Positions 1 through 8,276 of a DNA stretch of 64,000 nucleotides are shown here, piece by piece (position 1 is the stretch's first letter; each line of letters begins with the position of its first letter). The notes below the pieces were generated by a model that was not told the origin of the DNA, ran no database searches, and saw only the letters and a list, made by a program, of their open reading frames with translations. Location of the stretch: contig NZ_JAQGEI010000011.1 of assembly GCF_029017505.1 (NCBI RefSeq), positions 62,001-126,000 of the forward strand, written 5' to 3'. A program made the translations under genes and the position numbers. The stretch comes from Sedimenticola hydrogenitrophicus (GTDB lineage: Bacteria; Pseudomonadota; Gammaproteobacteria; Chromatiales; Chromatiaceae).

Positions 1-272
1 TCCGTTTTGATTTTTCCCGCCGGGAATTCGGCCTCCCCCAGGGTGATGCCGGGGGTCTCGCTGGTGAACTTGAACTTGTCGCGGTAGAGGTAATAGCCGT
101 CGGATATTTGCCAGGTCGCGCGGATGCTGCCGGCATCCTCGGCCAGGGCGGAGAGTTTGAACGCCTGCTGGGGCAGCAGGTAGTCCGGTTCCTCCTGGGC
201 GCCGGCGAGGCCCGGTAACAGCAGCAGGATCAGCAACAGCGTCAGTAGATTCAATCTTGTTGTTGTGTGCAT
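1..272 (-). CDS. dsbD: Thiol:disulfide interchange protein DsbD, N-terminal fragment (runs off window)
   Basis: Only the first 90 codons are inside the window. Residues 1-25 form a signal peptide with a basic N-region, a leucine-rich core and an Ala-Gly-Ala cleavage site. The mature start matches the DsbD alpha domain, including the Trp-Gln-Ile...Gly-Tyr-Tyr-Leu-Tyr-Arg pattern typical of that immunoglobulin-like periplasmic domain. In the family, DsbD carries electrons from cytoplasmic thioredoxin across the inner membrane to periplasmic DsbC/DsbG and CcmG. The ATG at 272 overlaps the 3' end of cutA by 22 bases, and dsbD-cutA adjacency is common in proteobacteria, so the two are probably cotranscribed. 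The transmembrane and thioredoxin domains are not visible. Confidence 0.85.
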   Translation of the reverse strand, partial: MHTTTRLNLLTLLLILLLLPGLAGAQEEPDYLLPQQAFKLSALAEDAGSIRATWQISDGYYLYRDKFKFTSETPGITLGEAEFPAGKIKT

Positions 273-580
273 TCATCAATCCAGTGGAGATAGGCCGGCA
301 GTCCCCGTTGTACAGGGACCGCAATAATCTCCGGTAGTTCATAGGGATGGAGGGAGAGAATGGCCTGCTGCAGGTCCGCGTAACGCGCTTGCGTGGTCTT
401 GATCAGCAGCAGCCACTCCTCCGACGTCTCAAGCTTATCCTGCCAGGTATAGATCGACTTTACCGGGGCGATGATGCTGACGCAGGCGGCGAGTCGTTGT
501 TCAACCAGGAGGCCGGCAATCCGGTCGGCGCTTGCCTGGTCGGGACAGGTACAGTAGATCAAAAGCTTGTCCACAGGCAT
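251..580 (-). CDS. cutA: Divalent-cation tolerance protein CutA
   Basis: A 109-residue protein of the CutA1 family, which forms small trimers with a ferredoxin-like fold and has been linked to copper tolerance, though its biochemical role is uncertain. The N-terminus (Tyr-Cys-Thr-Cys-Pro-Asp) and the conserved C-terminal His-Pro-Tyr-Glu-Leu-Pro-Glu-Ile motif are both present. The reading frame stays open upstream to 718, but those 46 extra codons run into an inverted-repeat element and match nothing in the family. The ATG at 580 gives the normal family length, so I chose it. The 3' end overlaps dsbD by 22 bases. Confidence 0.9.
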   Translation of the reverse strand: MPVDKLLIYCTCPDQASADRIAGLLVEQRLAACVSIIAPVKSIYTWQDKLETSEEWLLLIKTTQARYADLQQAILSLHPYELPEIIAVPVQRGLPAYLHWIDECTQQQD

Positions 581-620
581 GTGGCGGAAGATACAGGATT
601 GCCCGTTCGCGCGCAAAATG

Positions 621-787
621 TTAAGGGCTCGCGCAAAAATAAGTTTCGGTATTCGGTCGCAACTGAACCCCGCTGGCGGCGTTACGCTTTTTGCCAAGGG
701 AACGGCCATTGCCTGCAAAGCGTGCCTTGCCAGCGTGGCCCAGTTACGCCCTCGGTACTGCGAAATTATTCTTGCGCGAGCCCTAAG
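621..787. mobile_element. MITE-like inverted-repeat element between cutA and fxsA
   Basis: The two ends are long imperfect inverted repeats. The left end (621-643) contains GGGCTCGCGCAA, and the right end (765-787) contains its exact complement. The pairing continues inward for about 60 bases per arm (to about 685 and from about 722) at roughly 80% by eye. There is no transposase and no convincing reading frame, so this looks like a nonautonomous element moved in trans. The element fills most of the 581-943 gap, and the rest of that gap shows no gene. No clear target-site duplication is visible. Confidence 0.65.
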
Positions 788-943
788 TCGACCCGGCGGG
801 GGGGCGGCCTTCGTGCTGCACCAGGCGTGCGTAAAGAGGGCGGGGGTTGGGGCATCAGGAGAAAGATTCAGGCGATCCGGGCTGAGCCGGTTTGGTCGGG
901 GTCATCTTGAAACGGGCAGTGGCGGGGCGTAAGCTCTGCCCCC

Positions 944-1390
944 ATGAATCCATTACTCGCGCTTCTGCTGCTGTTTGTCGGCATCCCCCTGGTTGAGCTC
1001 TATTTCCTGATCGAGGTCGGTTCCCGGATCGGCGCCCTGCCGACCATTTTCCTCACCGTCTTCACCGCCGTGCTGGGTGGGCTGCTGGTGCGCCTGCAAG
1101 GCTTCTCCACCGCCCTGCGGGTCAGGGCCGGGATGGAGCGGGGCGAGGTACCGGCGATCGAGATGCTGGAAGGGGTGGTGCTGCTGCTCAGCGGCATCCT
1201 GCTGCTGCTACCCGGCTTCTTTACCGACCTGTTCGGTTTCCTCTGCCTGGTGCCGCCGGTACGGCGTGCCATGATCGTCTGGTTCCTGAAGCGCGCCGGC
1301 ACCTTGCATCCGGCTCCGGGGAATGATCCGCAACAGCGCAACACGGAGCATCGCGTCATCGAGGGTGAATGCCGTCGGGATGATGAGTGA
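944..1390 (+). CDS. fxsA: FxsA family membrane protein
   Basis: A 148-residue inner-membrane protein matching the FxsA family, known in E. coli for relieving F-plasmid exclusion of phage T7; its normal role is unclear. Hydrophobic segments lie at about residues 3-22, 27-47 and 75-98. The short polar C-terminal tail is variable in the family. The Pro-Leu-Val-Glu-Leu-Tyr-Phe pattern in the first segment and the Leu-Leu-Pro-Gly-Phe-Phe-Thr-Asp motif near residue 90 are family hallmarks. It overlaps the start of murI by 8 bases, so the two are translationally linked. Confidence 0.88.
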   Translation: MNPLLALLLLFVGIPLVELYFLIEVGSRIGALPTIFLTVFTAVLGGLLVRLQGFSTALRVRAGMERGEVPAIEMLEGVVLLLSGILLLLPGFFTDLFGFLCLVPPVRRAMIVWFLKRAGTLHPAPGNDPQQRNTEHRVIEGECRRDDE

Positions 1391-2195
1391 GCTGGACGCG
1401 GCCGCGCCGATCGGCGTATTCGACTCCGGGATCGGCGGACTCTCGGTACTGACGCAGATTCGCCGGCTGTTGCCGGCGGAGGCGCTGCTGTACGTGGCCG
1501 ATAGCGCCCATATTCCCTATGGCAACAAGCCCGCGGACTATGTTGTCGCCCGCTCCCTGGCGATCACCCGGTTCCTGGCGGAGCAGGGGGCGAAGGCCAT
1601 CGTGGTGGCCTGCAACACCGCCACGGCCGTGGCGGTGGCGGAGCTGCGGCGGCAGTTTGCGCTGCCGGTGATCGGCGTCGAGCCCGGGCTGAAACCGGGC
1701 ATCAGCCGCAGCCGTGGCGGTGTGGTCGGGGTCCTGGCTACCGCGGGTACCCTGGGTAGCGAAAAATTCCAGCGGCTCATCTCGACCCATGGCCAACAGC
1801 GCCGGGTGATCGTGCAGCCGTGCCATGGCTGGGTGGAACAGGTGGAGTCGGGAGCCCTGGCGAGTCAGGAGACCTGGGAGCTGGTGGCGTCCATCATCCA
1901 GCCCCTGCGGCTACAGGGGGTGGATACCCTGGTGCTCGGCTGTACCCACTACCCTTTCCTGGCGCCGCTGATCCGGGAACTGGCCGGACCGGAAGTGGAG
2001 ATCGTCGATACCGGCCCGGCGATCGCCCGGGAGCTGCAGCGCCGTCTGGATGCCCTGGGATTGTTGCGGAGCGGGACGGGGACGGGCGGCGAACACTTCT
2101 GGGTAAGCGGCGATCCCAAGTCCTCCGGGATGCAACTGGCCCGGTTGTGGCGGCCGGGCTGTCCGCTGGAGCGGCTGTCGGCCGGCGTGGAGTAA
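1383..2195 (+). CDS. murI: Glutamate racemase
   Basis: Converts L-glutamate to D-glutamate, the second residue of the peptidoglycan stem peptide; cytoplasmic. From the chosen start the protein has 270 residues, the usual family length. The catalytic motifs are intact: Asp-Ser-Gly-Ile-Gly-Gly at residue 14, the first catalytic cysteine in Ala-Cys-Asn-Thr-Ala at residue 77, and the second in Gly-Cys-Thr-His-Tyr-Pro at residue 187. The frame is open from 1323, but that part lies inside fxsA. The paired ATGs at 1380 and 1383 overlap the fxsA stop, which is the expected coupled arrangement. Either ATG could be used. Confidence 0.92.
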   Translation: MSELDAAAPIGVFDSGIGGLSVLTQIRRLLPAEALLYVADSAHIPYGNKPADYVVARSLAITRFLAEQGAKAIVVACNTATAVAVAELRRQFALPVIGVEPGLKPGISRSRGGVVGVLATAGTLGSEKFQRLISTHGQQRRVIVQPCHGWVEQVESGALASQETWELVASIIQPLRLQGVDTLVLGCTHYPFLAPLIRELAGPEVEIVDTGPAIARELQRRLDALGLLRSGTGTGGEHFWVSGDPKSSGMQLARLWRPGCPLERLSAGVE

Positions 2196-2214
2196 TCTTC
2201 ACAAGCTCTCAGCC

Positions 2215-2519
2215 GGTAAGCACCAAGATAACCACTACCAACCCCGGGTCCTTTCCGAATTGTGTGGGTAGGAAGGGAGGCAGTTTGTAGCCCGGATGAA
2301 GCCCGTCCCACAAAAGCCCGATAGACACGCAAGCCCAGACGGGCGTAATCCGGGGCATTGCCCGGCGTCTGCCCCAAACCCCGGATTACGCCGCCGCGGG
2401 CACTCATGATCATTCCGGTTTCGGCGGTGGCGGCTTCATCCAGGCTACGGCGCTGCATTACCCATACGAAACGGAAAAGAGCCCCAACCCCTTATGGGGT
2501 GGTTATCTTGGTGCTTACC
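2215..2519. mobile_element. Composite inverted-repeat element between murI and the YdcF-family gene
   Basis: Three nested inverted repeats share one centre. The outer arms, 2215-2235 and 2499-2519, are a perfect 21-base pair. The middle arms, 2287-2303 and 2432-2448 (GTAGCCCGGATGAAGCC type), differ at one of 17 positions. The inner arms, 2342-2355 and 2379-2392 (GGCGTAATCCGGGG type), match perfectly. The middle motif resembles REP-type repeats seen in many gammaproteobacteria. The right arm ends at the base before the TAA of the minus-strand gene, and the left arm begins 20 bases after the murI stop. The folded transcript could help terminate both convergent genes, although no T-tract follows. 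Confidence 0.7.
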
Positions 2520-3278
2520 TTAGCCGAGCAGTCGATACCACCAGCGCCCGAGCTGCTCGTGCAGGGCGTAGTAGCTGTCCAGCAGCGCCCCCGCGTTCGG
2601 CAGCCAGTCGTGGTAGCTCGGTTGGGTGCCCGGGGTGTGGGCGAAACCGGTGGGCGCCGGCTGTACATCGATCCCGGCGGCCTCGAATACATCCAGGGCG
2701 CGCAGCATGTGCCAGGCGTGGGTCACCAGCAGGATCTTGCGGATGCCGCGCTGCTCCAGCAGCGGCTTCAGGGCATGCGCCTGTTCCCGGGTGGTGCGGC
2801 TCCCTTCTTCGATCGTCAGCACAGGCACGCCGAACTCTTTCTCCAGTACGTCACGGGCCAGTGCCGCCTCGCTGAGGCCGCGGCTGAGCGGCTTGCCGCC
2901 GCTGGTGATCAGGGGCAGGCCACTTTTGCGCGATAGCCAGGCGGCGTAGCGCAGCCGTTCCAGATGCAGGGTGTTGACGGTGTCCCCCGGCCCGAATTCC
3001 GCAGCCGCGTCGCGCCGACCCGCCCCCAGCACCACGATGGCCTGGGCGTCGGAGCTGCCGATCTGTGCCTCGGTCAATGCGGGCAGGGACTCCAGACCAG
3101 CCATCAGCTGGCTGGAGAAAAAGGGGGTCGATACCAGGTAGAGCGCGACCACACTGCACAACAGCAGCAGCTTTCCAAGCAGCCGCCGGACCATCAGCAG
3201 GCCGATCAGGCCGAGGAGTACCAGGATGCCGGGCGGCAGAAGTAGATTTTTCAGGGTCCAGACGATCTCCTGATTCAT
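2520..3278 (-). CDS. YdcF/ElyC family (DUF218) membrane protein
   Basis: A 252-residue protein with two N-terminal transmembrane segments (about residues 13-30 and 34-52) followed by a DUF218 domain. The domain shows the Ala-Ile-Val-Val-Leu-Gly strand near residue 80, Thr-Ser-Gly-Gly near 125, the Glu-x-x-Ser-Arg-Thr-Thr-x-Glu-Gln motif near 158 and Val-Thr-His-Ala-Trp-His-Met near 185. The two-helix-plus-DUF218 layout is that of E. coli ElyC, which affects peptidoglycan assembly through undecaprenyl carrier metabolism. That role fits the neighbouring murI and downstream wall genes but is not proven for this copy. It sits 3 bases upstream of lipA in transcription order reversed, and its stop abuts the inverted-repeat element. 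Confidence 0.8.
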   Translation of the reverse strand: MNQEIVWTLKNLLLPPGILVLLGLIGLLMVRRLLGKLLLLCSVVALYLVSTPFFSSQLMAGLESLPALTEAQIGSSDAQAIVVLGAGRRDAAAEFGPGDTVNTLHLERLRYAAWLSRKSGLPLITSGGKPLSRGLSEAALARDVLEKEFGVPVLTIEEGSRTTREQAHALKPLLEQRGIRKILLVTHAWHMLRALDVFEAAGIDVQPAPTGFAHTPGTQPSYHDWLPNAGALLDSYYALHEQLGRWWYRLLG

Positions 3279-3281
3279 CGT

Positions 3282-4268
3282 CTAACCCCGCTCGTCGCGG
3301 TCGAGCAGCGGGTTGGCCTGCAGGTCGGCGTGGTAGGAGGAGCGCACCAGCGGCCCGCTGGCCACGTTGGAGAAGCCCATCGACTCACCCTCCTGGCGCA
3401 GTTGATCGAATTCCCGCGGGGTGACGAAGCGGTCCACCGCCAGGTGCTCCCGGCTCGGTTGCAGGTACTGGCCGAGGGTCAGCATGTTGACCTGGTGGTC
3501 GCGCAGGTCGCGCATCACCGCCAGCACCTCCTCATGCGTCTCGCCCAGCCCCAGCATCAGGCCGGATTTGGTCTGCACCTCGGGGTGGCGCCGCTTGAAG
3601 CGGTCCAACAGTTCCAGCGATCCCCGGTAATCGGCCCCGGGGCGGGCCTGCCGGTAGAGCCGGGGGACGGTCTCCAGGTTGTGGTTGAAGACGTCCGGCC
3701 GGGTTTCGGCAAACGCCTCCAGCGCCACCTCGACACGACCGCGGAAATCGGGCACCAGGATCTCGATGCGGGTCTCCGGGTTGTGCTCGCGCAGCGCCGT
3801 GATGCAGTCGACGAAGTGGCCGGCGCCACCGTCGCGCAGGTCGTCCCGGTCCACCGAGGTGACCACCACGTAGCGCAGCCGCATCGCCTTCACCGCCTCG
3901 GCCAGCTCCGCCGGTTCGTTGGCATCGAGCGGCAGCGGTTTGCCGTGGGCCACGTCGCAGAACGGGCAGCGGCGGGTGCAGATATCCCCCATGATCATGA
4001 AGGTGGCGGTGCCGTGGCTGAAGCACTCGCCGAGATTGGGGCAGGCCGCCTCCTCGCACACCGAGCTGAGCTTGCTCTGGCGCAGGATCTGCTTGATCTC
4101 GTTGACCCGTTCGCCGCTGGGCAGCTTGACCCGGATCCAGTCCGGCTTGCGCGGCATCACCCGGGTCGGCTCGACCTTGATCGGGATTCTCGCCAGCTTC
4201 TCGCTGCCGCGCTGGTGGGTCTCGGGGGTTGCCCGAGACGGGGCGTTGTGGTCTTCGACTTTACTCAT
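3282..4268 (-). CDS. lipA: Lipoyl synthase
   Basis: A radical-SAM enzyme that inserts two sulfur atoms into protein-bound octanoyl groups to make lipoate for pyruvate and 2-oxoglutarate dehydrogenases and the glycine cleavage system. The 328-residue protein carries the auxiliary cluster ligands Cys71, Cys76 and Cys82, the radical-SAM Cys97-x3-Cys101-x2-Cys104, and the C-terminal Arg-Ser-Ser-Tyr-His-Ala-Asp (309-315) whose serine ligates the auxiliary cluster. The first 40 residues are a variable leader. The start overlaps the end of lipB by 8 bases, so the octanoyl transferase and the sulfur-inserting enzyme are made together. Confidence 0.96.
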   Translation of the reverse strand: MSKVEDHNAPSRATPETHQRGSEKLARIPIKVEPTRVMPRKPDWIRVKLPSGERVNEIKQILRQSKLSSVCEEAACPNLGECFSHGTATFMIMGDICTRRCPFCDVAHGKPLPLDANEPAELAEAVKAMRLRYVVVTSVDRDDLRDGGAGHFVDCITALREHNPETRIEILVPDFRGRVEVALEAFAETRPDVFNHNLETVPRLYRQARPGADYRGSLELLDRFKRRHPEVQTKSGLMLGLGETHEEVLAVMRDLRDHQVNMLTLGQYLQPSREHLAVDRFVTPREFDQLRQEGESMGFSNVASGPLVRSSYHADLQANPLLDRDERG

Positions 4269-4932
4269 GAGATGGGAGATCGCCTGTCGTCTGTTGGTGT
4301 TGATTGTAGCCGAGTCGCCCGAGGATGTGGCGGGTCAACCGGTGACCCACCCTGAATAACGCCTCCGGCCGCGCCAGATCGCGCAGCTGCGTCACCTGCA
4401 GGTCGGCAAAGCCGCAGGGGTTGATGCGGCTGAACGGCTCCAGGTCCATGTCCACATTCAGGCTCAGGCCGTGGAAGCTGCAGCCGTGCCGGACGCGGAG
4501 CCCGAGGGCCGCGATCTTGCGGGCGTCGACATAGACCCCGGGGGCGTCCGCACGGGCGTAGGCGGCGATGCCGTAGTCCCGCAACAGGTCGACAATGCTC
4601 TGCTCGATCAGGGTGACCAGCTGGCGCACCCCCAGGCGGTGACGCCGCAGGTTGAGCAGCAGGTAGGCCAGCAGCTGTCCCGGCCCGTGATAGGTGACCT
4701 GGCCGCCGCGATCGGTGCGGATGACGGGGATATCGCCGGGGGTAAGCAGGTGTTCCGGTCTGCCGGCCTGGCCCAGGGTGAATACCGGCGGATGCTCCAC
4801 CAGCCAGATCTCGTCGCGGGTCGTGTCGTCCCGTTCGGCGGTGAAGCGTTGCATCTCCCGCCACACCGTTTCGTAGGGCTGGCGGCCAAGCTCCCGGATC
4901 AGCGGCGGCCGGGTGGGGAGGTCGGCCGTCAT
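4261..4932 (-). CDS. lipB: Octanoyl-[acyl-carrier-protein]:protein N-octanoyltransferase
   Basis: Moves octanoyl groups from acyl carrier protein to lipoyl-domain lysines, producing the substrate of LipA. The 223-residue sequence has the family motif [12 protein letters not shown] at residues 75-86, the catalytic lysine region around Lys139, Gly-Cys-Ser-Phe-His-Gly at 150-155, and the Asn-Pro-Cys-Gly motif with the nucleophilic cysteine at 173. It overlaps lipA by 8 bases and the upstream ybeD by 4 bases, so ybeD-lipB-lipA behaves as one translational unit. Confidence 0.95.
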   Translation of the reverse strand: MTADLPTRPPLIRELGRQPYETVWREMQRFTAERDDTTRDEIWLVEHPPVFTLGQAGRPEHLLTPGDIPVIRTDRGGQVTYHGPGQLLAYLLLNLRRHRLGVRQLVTLIEQSIVDLLRDYGIAAYARADAPGVYVDARKIAALGLRVRHGCSFHGLSLNVDMDLEPFSRINPCGFADLQVTQLRDLARPEALFRVGHRLTRHILGRLGYNQHQQTTGDLPSHE

Positions 4933-5201
4933 AGGCTCATTACCACGTCCCGGTGGGCGGTGAGAGCGTAATAGATGGCGTCCAGCTGCGCCTTGCTGGT
5001 GGCCTGGAAGGTGACGGTCACCGACAGGTACTTGCCGTTCTTGCTGGCGCGGCTGCGGCTGGCCTGGTGCGGCAGGTCGGGCACGTGCAGCGAAACGATC
5101 TCCACCACCAGTGCCTCGAAGTCCGGGTGGCTGGCGAGCCCCATCGCCTTGACGGCGAATTCACAGGGGAACTCCAGCAGGGTCTCTTTCTGTTCGTTCA
5201 T
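4929..5201 (-). CDS. ybeD: YbeD/UPF0250 (DUF493) family protein
   Basis: A 90-residue alpha-beta protein of the DUF493 family, which has a ferredoxin-like regulatory fold resembling small-molecule-binding domains. The family pattern is clear: Phe-Pro-Cys-Glu-Phe near residue 11, the central [10 protein letters not shown] strand, and a Met-Ser-Leu C-terminus. Its function is unknown. The same ybeD-lipB-lipA order occurs in E. coli, where it lies next to dacA, and here too a PBP5-type gene is close by. The ATGA overlap with lipB indicates coupled translation. Confidence 0.88.
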   Translation of the reverse strand: MNEQKETLLEFPCEFAVKAMGLASHPDFEALVVEIVSLHVPDLPHQASRSRASKNGKYLSVTVTFQATSKAQLDAIYYALTAHRDVVMSL

Positions 5202-5206
5202 GTTGC

Positions 5207-6085
5207 TCAGGATTGTATCCGGCCCGCCTGGAGCAGGGCCTTGTATTCGCCGTAGCAGGCGGCCATGCGGGTGTAGAAGGGGCCGGGTGTGCCGTTTCCA
5301 ACCCGGCGGCCGTTCAGTTCCACCACCGGCGTCACCTCCTTGGTGGAGCTGGTGACCCAGATCTCGTCGGCGCTGTCGAGCATCGCCTCGCTGATCTCCT
5401 GTTCACGACAGGGCAATCCGTGTTGGTGCGCCAGCTCCAGCACCAGGTCGCGGGTGATCCCGGGCAGTAGCCGGTCGCTCTTGGGCGGGGTGAGGAGCTC
5501 CCCCGCCTGGACGATGAACAGGTTGCTGGCGGCCCCCTCGGTGGCCTGTCCGTCGCGGATCAGGATCGCCTCGCCCGCCCCCTGGTCCAGCGCCTCGCTG
5601 CGCAGCAGCACATTGGCCAGCAGGGTGATCGCCTTGATGTCGCAGCGCAGCCAGCGGTTGTCGGCCAGGGTGATGGCCTTGATGCCCGTCGCCAGGGTGG
5701 TGGGGTCCGGGTAGAGCGCCGGCTGGGTCATGACGAAGACGGTCGGCGCGATGCCGGCGGGGATGGCGTGGTCGCGCTGGCCGCTGGAGCCGCGCGTGAC
5801 CTGCAGGTAGATCGACTGGTCCGCCCCCGGCAGCTGGCTGATGAGGCGTTTCAGGATCGCCCGCCACTCATCCCGCTCCAGGGGATTGCGCATGCGGATG
5901 GCGTGCAGGCTGTTGTCCAGCCGGCGCAGGTGCTCCTCCAGCCGGAACAGTCGCCCACTGTAACAGGGGATCACCTCGTAGACCCCGTCGCCGAACAGGA
6001 AGCCCCGGTCCATGACCGAGATCTGGCCCTGTTGCGGCGGCAGAAAGCGGCCATTGAGATAGATTTCCGCTGGTCGCTCCGTCAT
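5207..6085 (-). CDS. Class IV (D-amino-acid type) aminotransferase
   Basis: A pyridoxal-phosphate enzyme of fold type IV, most like D-amino-acid aminotransferases. The Asp-Arg-Gly-Phe-Leu-Phe-Gly-Asp-Gly-Val-Tyr-Glu motif lies near residue 26, the PLP lysine in Asp-Ile-Lys-Ala-Ile-Thr-Leu-Leu-Ala near residue 150, and the Glu-Gly-Ala-Ala-Ser-Asn-Leu-Phe cofactor motif near 182. Its place in a peptidoglycan gene run suggests a supply of D-alanine or D-glutamate, but branched-chain aminotransferase or aminodeoxychorismate lyase relatives share these motifs. The frame allows an ATG at 6100 overlapping the carboxypeptidase gene. I prefer the ATG at 6085, two bases after that gene's stop. Confidence 0.82.
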   Translation of the reverse strand: MTERPAEIYLNGRFLPPQQGQISVMDRGFLFGDGVYEVIPCYSGRLFRLEEHLRRLDNSLHAIRMRNPLERDEWRAILKRLISQLPGADQSIYLQVTRGSSGQRDHAIPAGIAPTVFVMTQPALYPDPTTLATGIKAITLADNRWLRCDIKAITLLANVLLRSEALDQGAGEAILIRDGQATEGAASNLFIVQAGELLTPPKSDRLLPGITRDLVLELAHQHGLPCREQEISEAMLDSADEIWVTSSTKEVTPVVELNGRRVGNGTPGPFYTRMAACYGEYKALLQAGRIQS

Positions 6086-6087
6086 CG

Positions 6088-7242
6088 TTATTCCAGCCAT
6101 AACAGGACGGTATCCTTGGCGATCTGCACCACTCCCCCCTCGGCGATCGAATCCAGCGCCACCAGCTCGGTCTCGACGATGTTCTGCCCGTCCAGGGAGA
6201 CGGTCACCGCGCCGAGCGGCTGTCCCGAGGCCACCGGGGCCATGATCTGCGGCTCAATGCGCATCCCGGCATTCAGGTTCTGGTATTGTCCCCGGGGGAT
6301 GGTGATGTAGAGGTCCCTGGCCAGCCCCAGGCGCAGCTGCTCCTGGCTGCCCTTCCATACCCGCGTACTGGTCAGCTTCTCGCCGGCACTGTAGAGCCGG
6401 TGGGTCTCGAAGAAGCGGAAGCCGTAGTTGAGCAGGGACTGGCTCTCGCTGGCGCGGCTATCCTCGCTGCTGGTTCCCATCACCACCGCGATGAGGCGCA
6501 TGCCATCCTTTTTGGCCGAGGCCACCAGGCAGTATCCGGCGGCCTCGGTATGACCGGTCTTCACCCCGTCCACCGCGTCGTCGCGCCACAACAGCTTGTT
6601 GCGGTTGTGCTGCTTGATGTTGTTGAAGGTGAACTCCTTGGTGGCATACCACTGGTAGATATCCGGGAACTCGCGGATGGTGGCACGGGTCACCCGGGCG
6701 ATATCCCGTGGTGTGGTGTAGTGCTCCGCGTGCGGCAGTCCGGTGCTGTTGACGAAGTGGGTGTTCACCATCCCCAGGCGCTTGGCGTGGTCGTTCATCA
6801 GGTTGGCGAAGGTCTCCTCGCTGCCGGCCACATGCTCGGCCAGGGCGACGCTGGCGTCGTTGCCGGACTGGATGATCATGCCCTTGAGCAGCACCTCAAG
6901 GGCAACCTTTTTCCCCACCTCGATGAACATGCGCGAACCGGGGGTACGCCAGGCCTTTTTGCTTACCAGCACCTGGTCCTGCAGGGTCACCTGACCCGCC
7001 TGGATCTCTTTCATGACCACATAGGCGGTCATGATCTTGGTCAGGCTGGCGGGCTCCAGGCGCTGTTCGGCATTGTTCTCGGCCATCACATGGCCACTGT
7101 CGAAGTCGATCAGCAGGTGGCCGGTGGCGGCGACGCTGGGTGGGGCCGGTACCGGCGCGGCATTGGTGGGCAGGGCGATCAGGGCGGTCCAGAAGAGACC
7201 GAACAGGGCGAGGCGGTTGGCTCTGGTGGTACGTGCAAACAT
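6088..7242 (-). CDS. dacA: D-alanyl-D-alanine carboxypeptidase, PBP5/6 type
   Basis: A periplasmic low-molecular-weight penicillin-binding protein that trims the terminal D-alanine from stem peptides and so limits crosslinking. From the ATG at 7242, preceded by AAAGGA at five bases, it has 384 residues. The signal peptide covers about 1-28. Active-site motifs are Ser66-Leu-Thr-Lys69, Ser126-Gly-Asn128 and Lys228-Thr-Gly230. A C-terminal PBP5 beta domain ends in an amphipathic stretch that anchors the protein to the outer face of the inner membrane. A longer frame starting at 7281 has no good ribosome-binding site. Paralogues dacA, dacC and dacD cannot be told apart by sequence alone. Confidence 0.92.
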   Translation of the reverse strand: MFARTTRANRLALFGLFWTALIALPTNAAPVPAPPSVAATGHLLIDFDSGHVMAENNAEQRLEPASLTKIMTAYVVMKEIQAGQVTLQDQVLVSKKAWRTPGSRMFIEVGKKVALEVLLKGMIIQSGNDASVALAEHVAGSEETFANLMNDHAKRLGMVNTHFVNSTGLPHAEHYTTPRDIARVTRATIREFPDIYQWYATKEFTFNNIKQHNRNKLLWRDDAVDGVKTGHTEAAGYCLVASAKKDGMRLIAVVMGTSSEDSRASESQSLLNYGFRFFETHRLYSAGEKLTSTRVWKGSQEQLRLGLARDLYITIPRGQYQNLNAGMRIEPQIMAPVASGQPLGAVTVSLDGQNIVETELVALDSIAEGGVVQIAKDTVLLWLE

Positions 7243-7418
7243 GGTATTCCTTTGTCGGTTACTTGGACCTGAAGACAGCATAAAACTGGCGAGGTTCTGT
7301 CGGTTGTCCGTTTATTCTAACCCGAATGCGGGGTCAAAACTGCTTCTGATGGCCGACGCCATCCGAGCGGAGTCGCCGTTTCTGTGCGCCGGTTCACCCG
7401 CGCCGCCCGGCGTGGTCG

Positions 7419-8276
7419 TCAGTCGATGACGACCTGGGTCTCGACAATGCCCAGCGAAGCCAGGTTGACGCTCAGGCTGTCCACCTGTTCCACGCCGGCC
7501 AGGGGGCCGATCTGCACCCGAAACAGCGGCTGCCCCCGGTTGTCGATCTGCTGGATGCGCACCCTCTCGCCCAGGGAACCGGCCAGTCGCCGGCTCAGCT
7601 GGTCGGCGTTGTGCCGGCTGCTGAAGGCGCCAACCTGGATGAACAGCCCGGGGGCCGCCGGATGGCTGGCCTGGATGAGCGGACTGACCGGGGCTGACGG
7701 AGGCGCAGCCGGAGCCTGTCCGGGCGGGATGCCGGGATCGAGGGCCCGCACCTCCACCAGGCCGGTGCCTTCGCCGAGAATGCCCAGCTTGGTGGCCGCC
7801 GCATAGGAGAGGTCGATCAGCCGGTTGTCATGGAACGGGCCGCGGTCGTTCACCTTGACGATGGCCGTGCGGCCGTTGCGCAGATTGGTCACCTGGACAT
7901 AGGTAGGCAGCGGCAGGCTCTTGTGCGCGGCGGTCATGGCGTACATGTCATAGGGTTCGCCGCTGCTGGTAGCGCGGCCGTGAAACTTGGTTCCGTACCA
8001 GGAGGCGATGCCCCGCTCCACGTAGCCCCGGCTGCTCGGCAGGGTTTGATAGCGCTGGCCGAGCACCACATAGGTGGCCGGGTTGCCGCGCCGGCTGACC
8101 GGCTCGGCCCGCGGCGTGGCATCGGCGATGGCATGGGGATCGAGTCGCCGCGCCGGTGCACTGTCGCCGCTGTCCGGAAAGCCGGGCGGCAGGGAGGGGC
8201 GGGTCGAGCAGGCCGCCAGCAGCGTGGCGCAGGCCAGCCCCAGGAGCAGCAGTTTTCCCGGCATGGCGGCGGCCAT
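7419..8276 (-). CDS. rlpA: Septal ring lytic transglycosylase-like lipoprotein RlpA
   Basis: A 285-residue outer-membrane lipoprotein. The lipobox Leu-Ala-Ala-Cys puts the lipidated cysteine at 23. A double-psi beta-barrel occupies about residues 85-172, with the family motif Gly-x-Ala-Ser-Trp-Tyr-Gly and the catalytic-type Val-Asn-Asp-Arg-Gly-Pro-Phe. A SPOR domain fills the last 75 residues and should bind the denuded glycans at division septa. In Pseudomonas, RlpA cleaves such naked strands. Its start shares one base with the mltB stop (TGATG), so these two lytic enzymes are coupled. The signal peptide begins close to the ATG, supporting this start. Confidence 0.92.
   Translation of the reverse strand: MAAAMPGKLLLLGLACATLLAACSTRPSLPPGFPDSGDSAPARRLDPHAIADATPRAEPVSRRGNPATYVVLGQRYQTLPSSRGYVERGIASWYGTKFHGRATSSGEPYDMYAMTAAHKSLPLPTYVQVTNLRNGRTAIVKVNDRGPFHDNRLIDLSYAAATKLGILGEGTGLVEVRALDPGIPPGQAPAAPPSAPVSPLIQASHPAAPGLFIQVGAFSSRHNADQLSRRLAGSLGERVRIQQIDNRGQPLFRVQIGPLAGVEQVDSLSVNLASLGIVETQVVID

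Noticed and set aside
581-718. 46-codon N-terminal extension of cutA
   Set aside because: It is encoded partly by an inverted-repeat element and gives a protein much longer than CutA. The ATG at 580 fits the family.
905-950. Heat-shock (sigma32)-like CTTGAAA ... CCCCAT before fxsA
   Set aside because: The spacing of about 26 bases is far longer than sigma32 promoters allow, and the second box overlaps the start codon.
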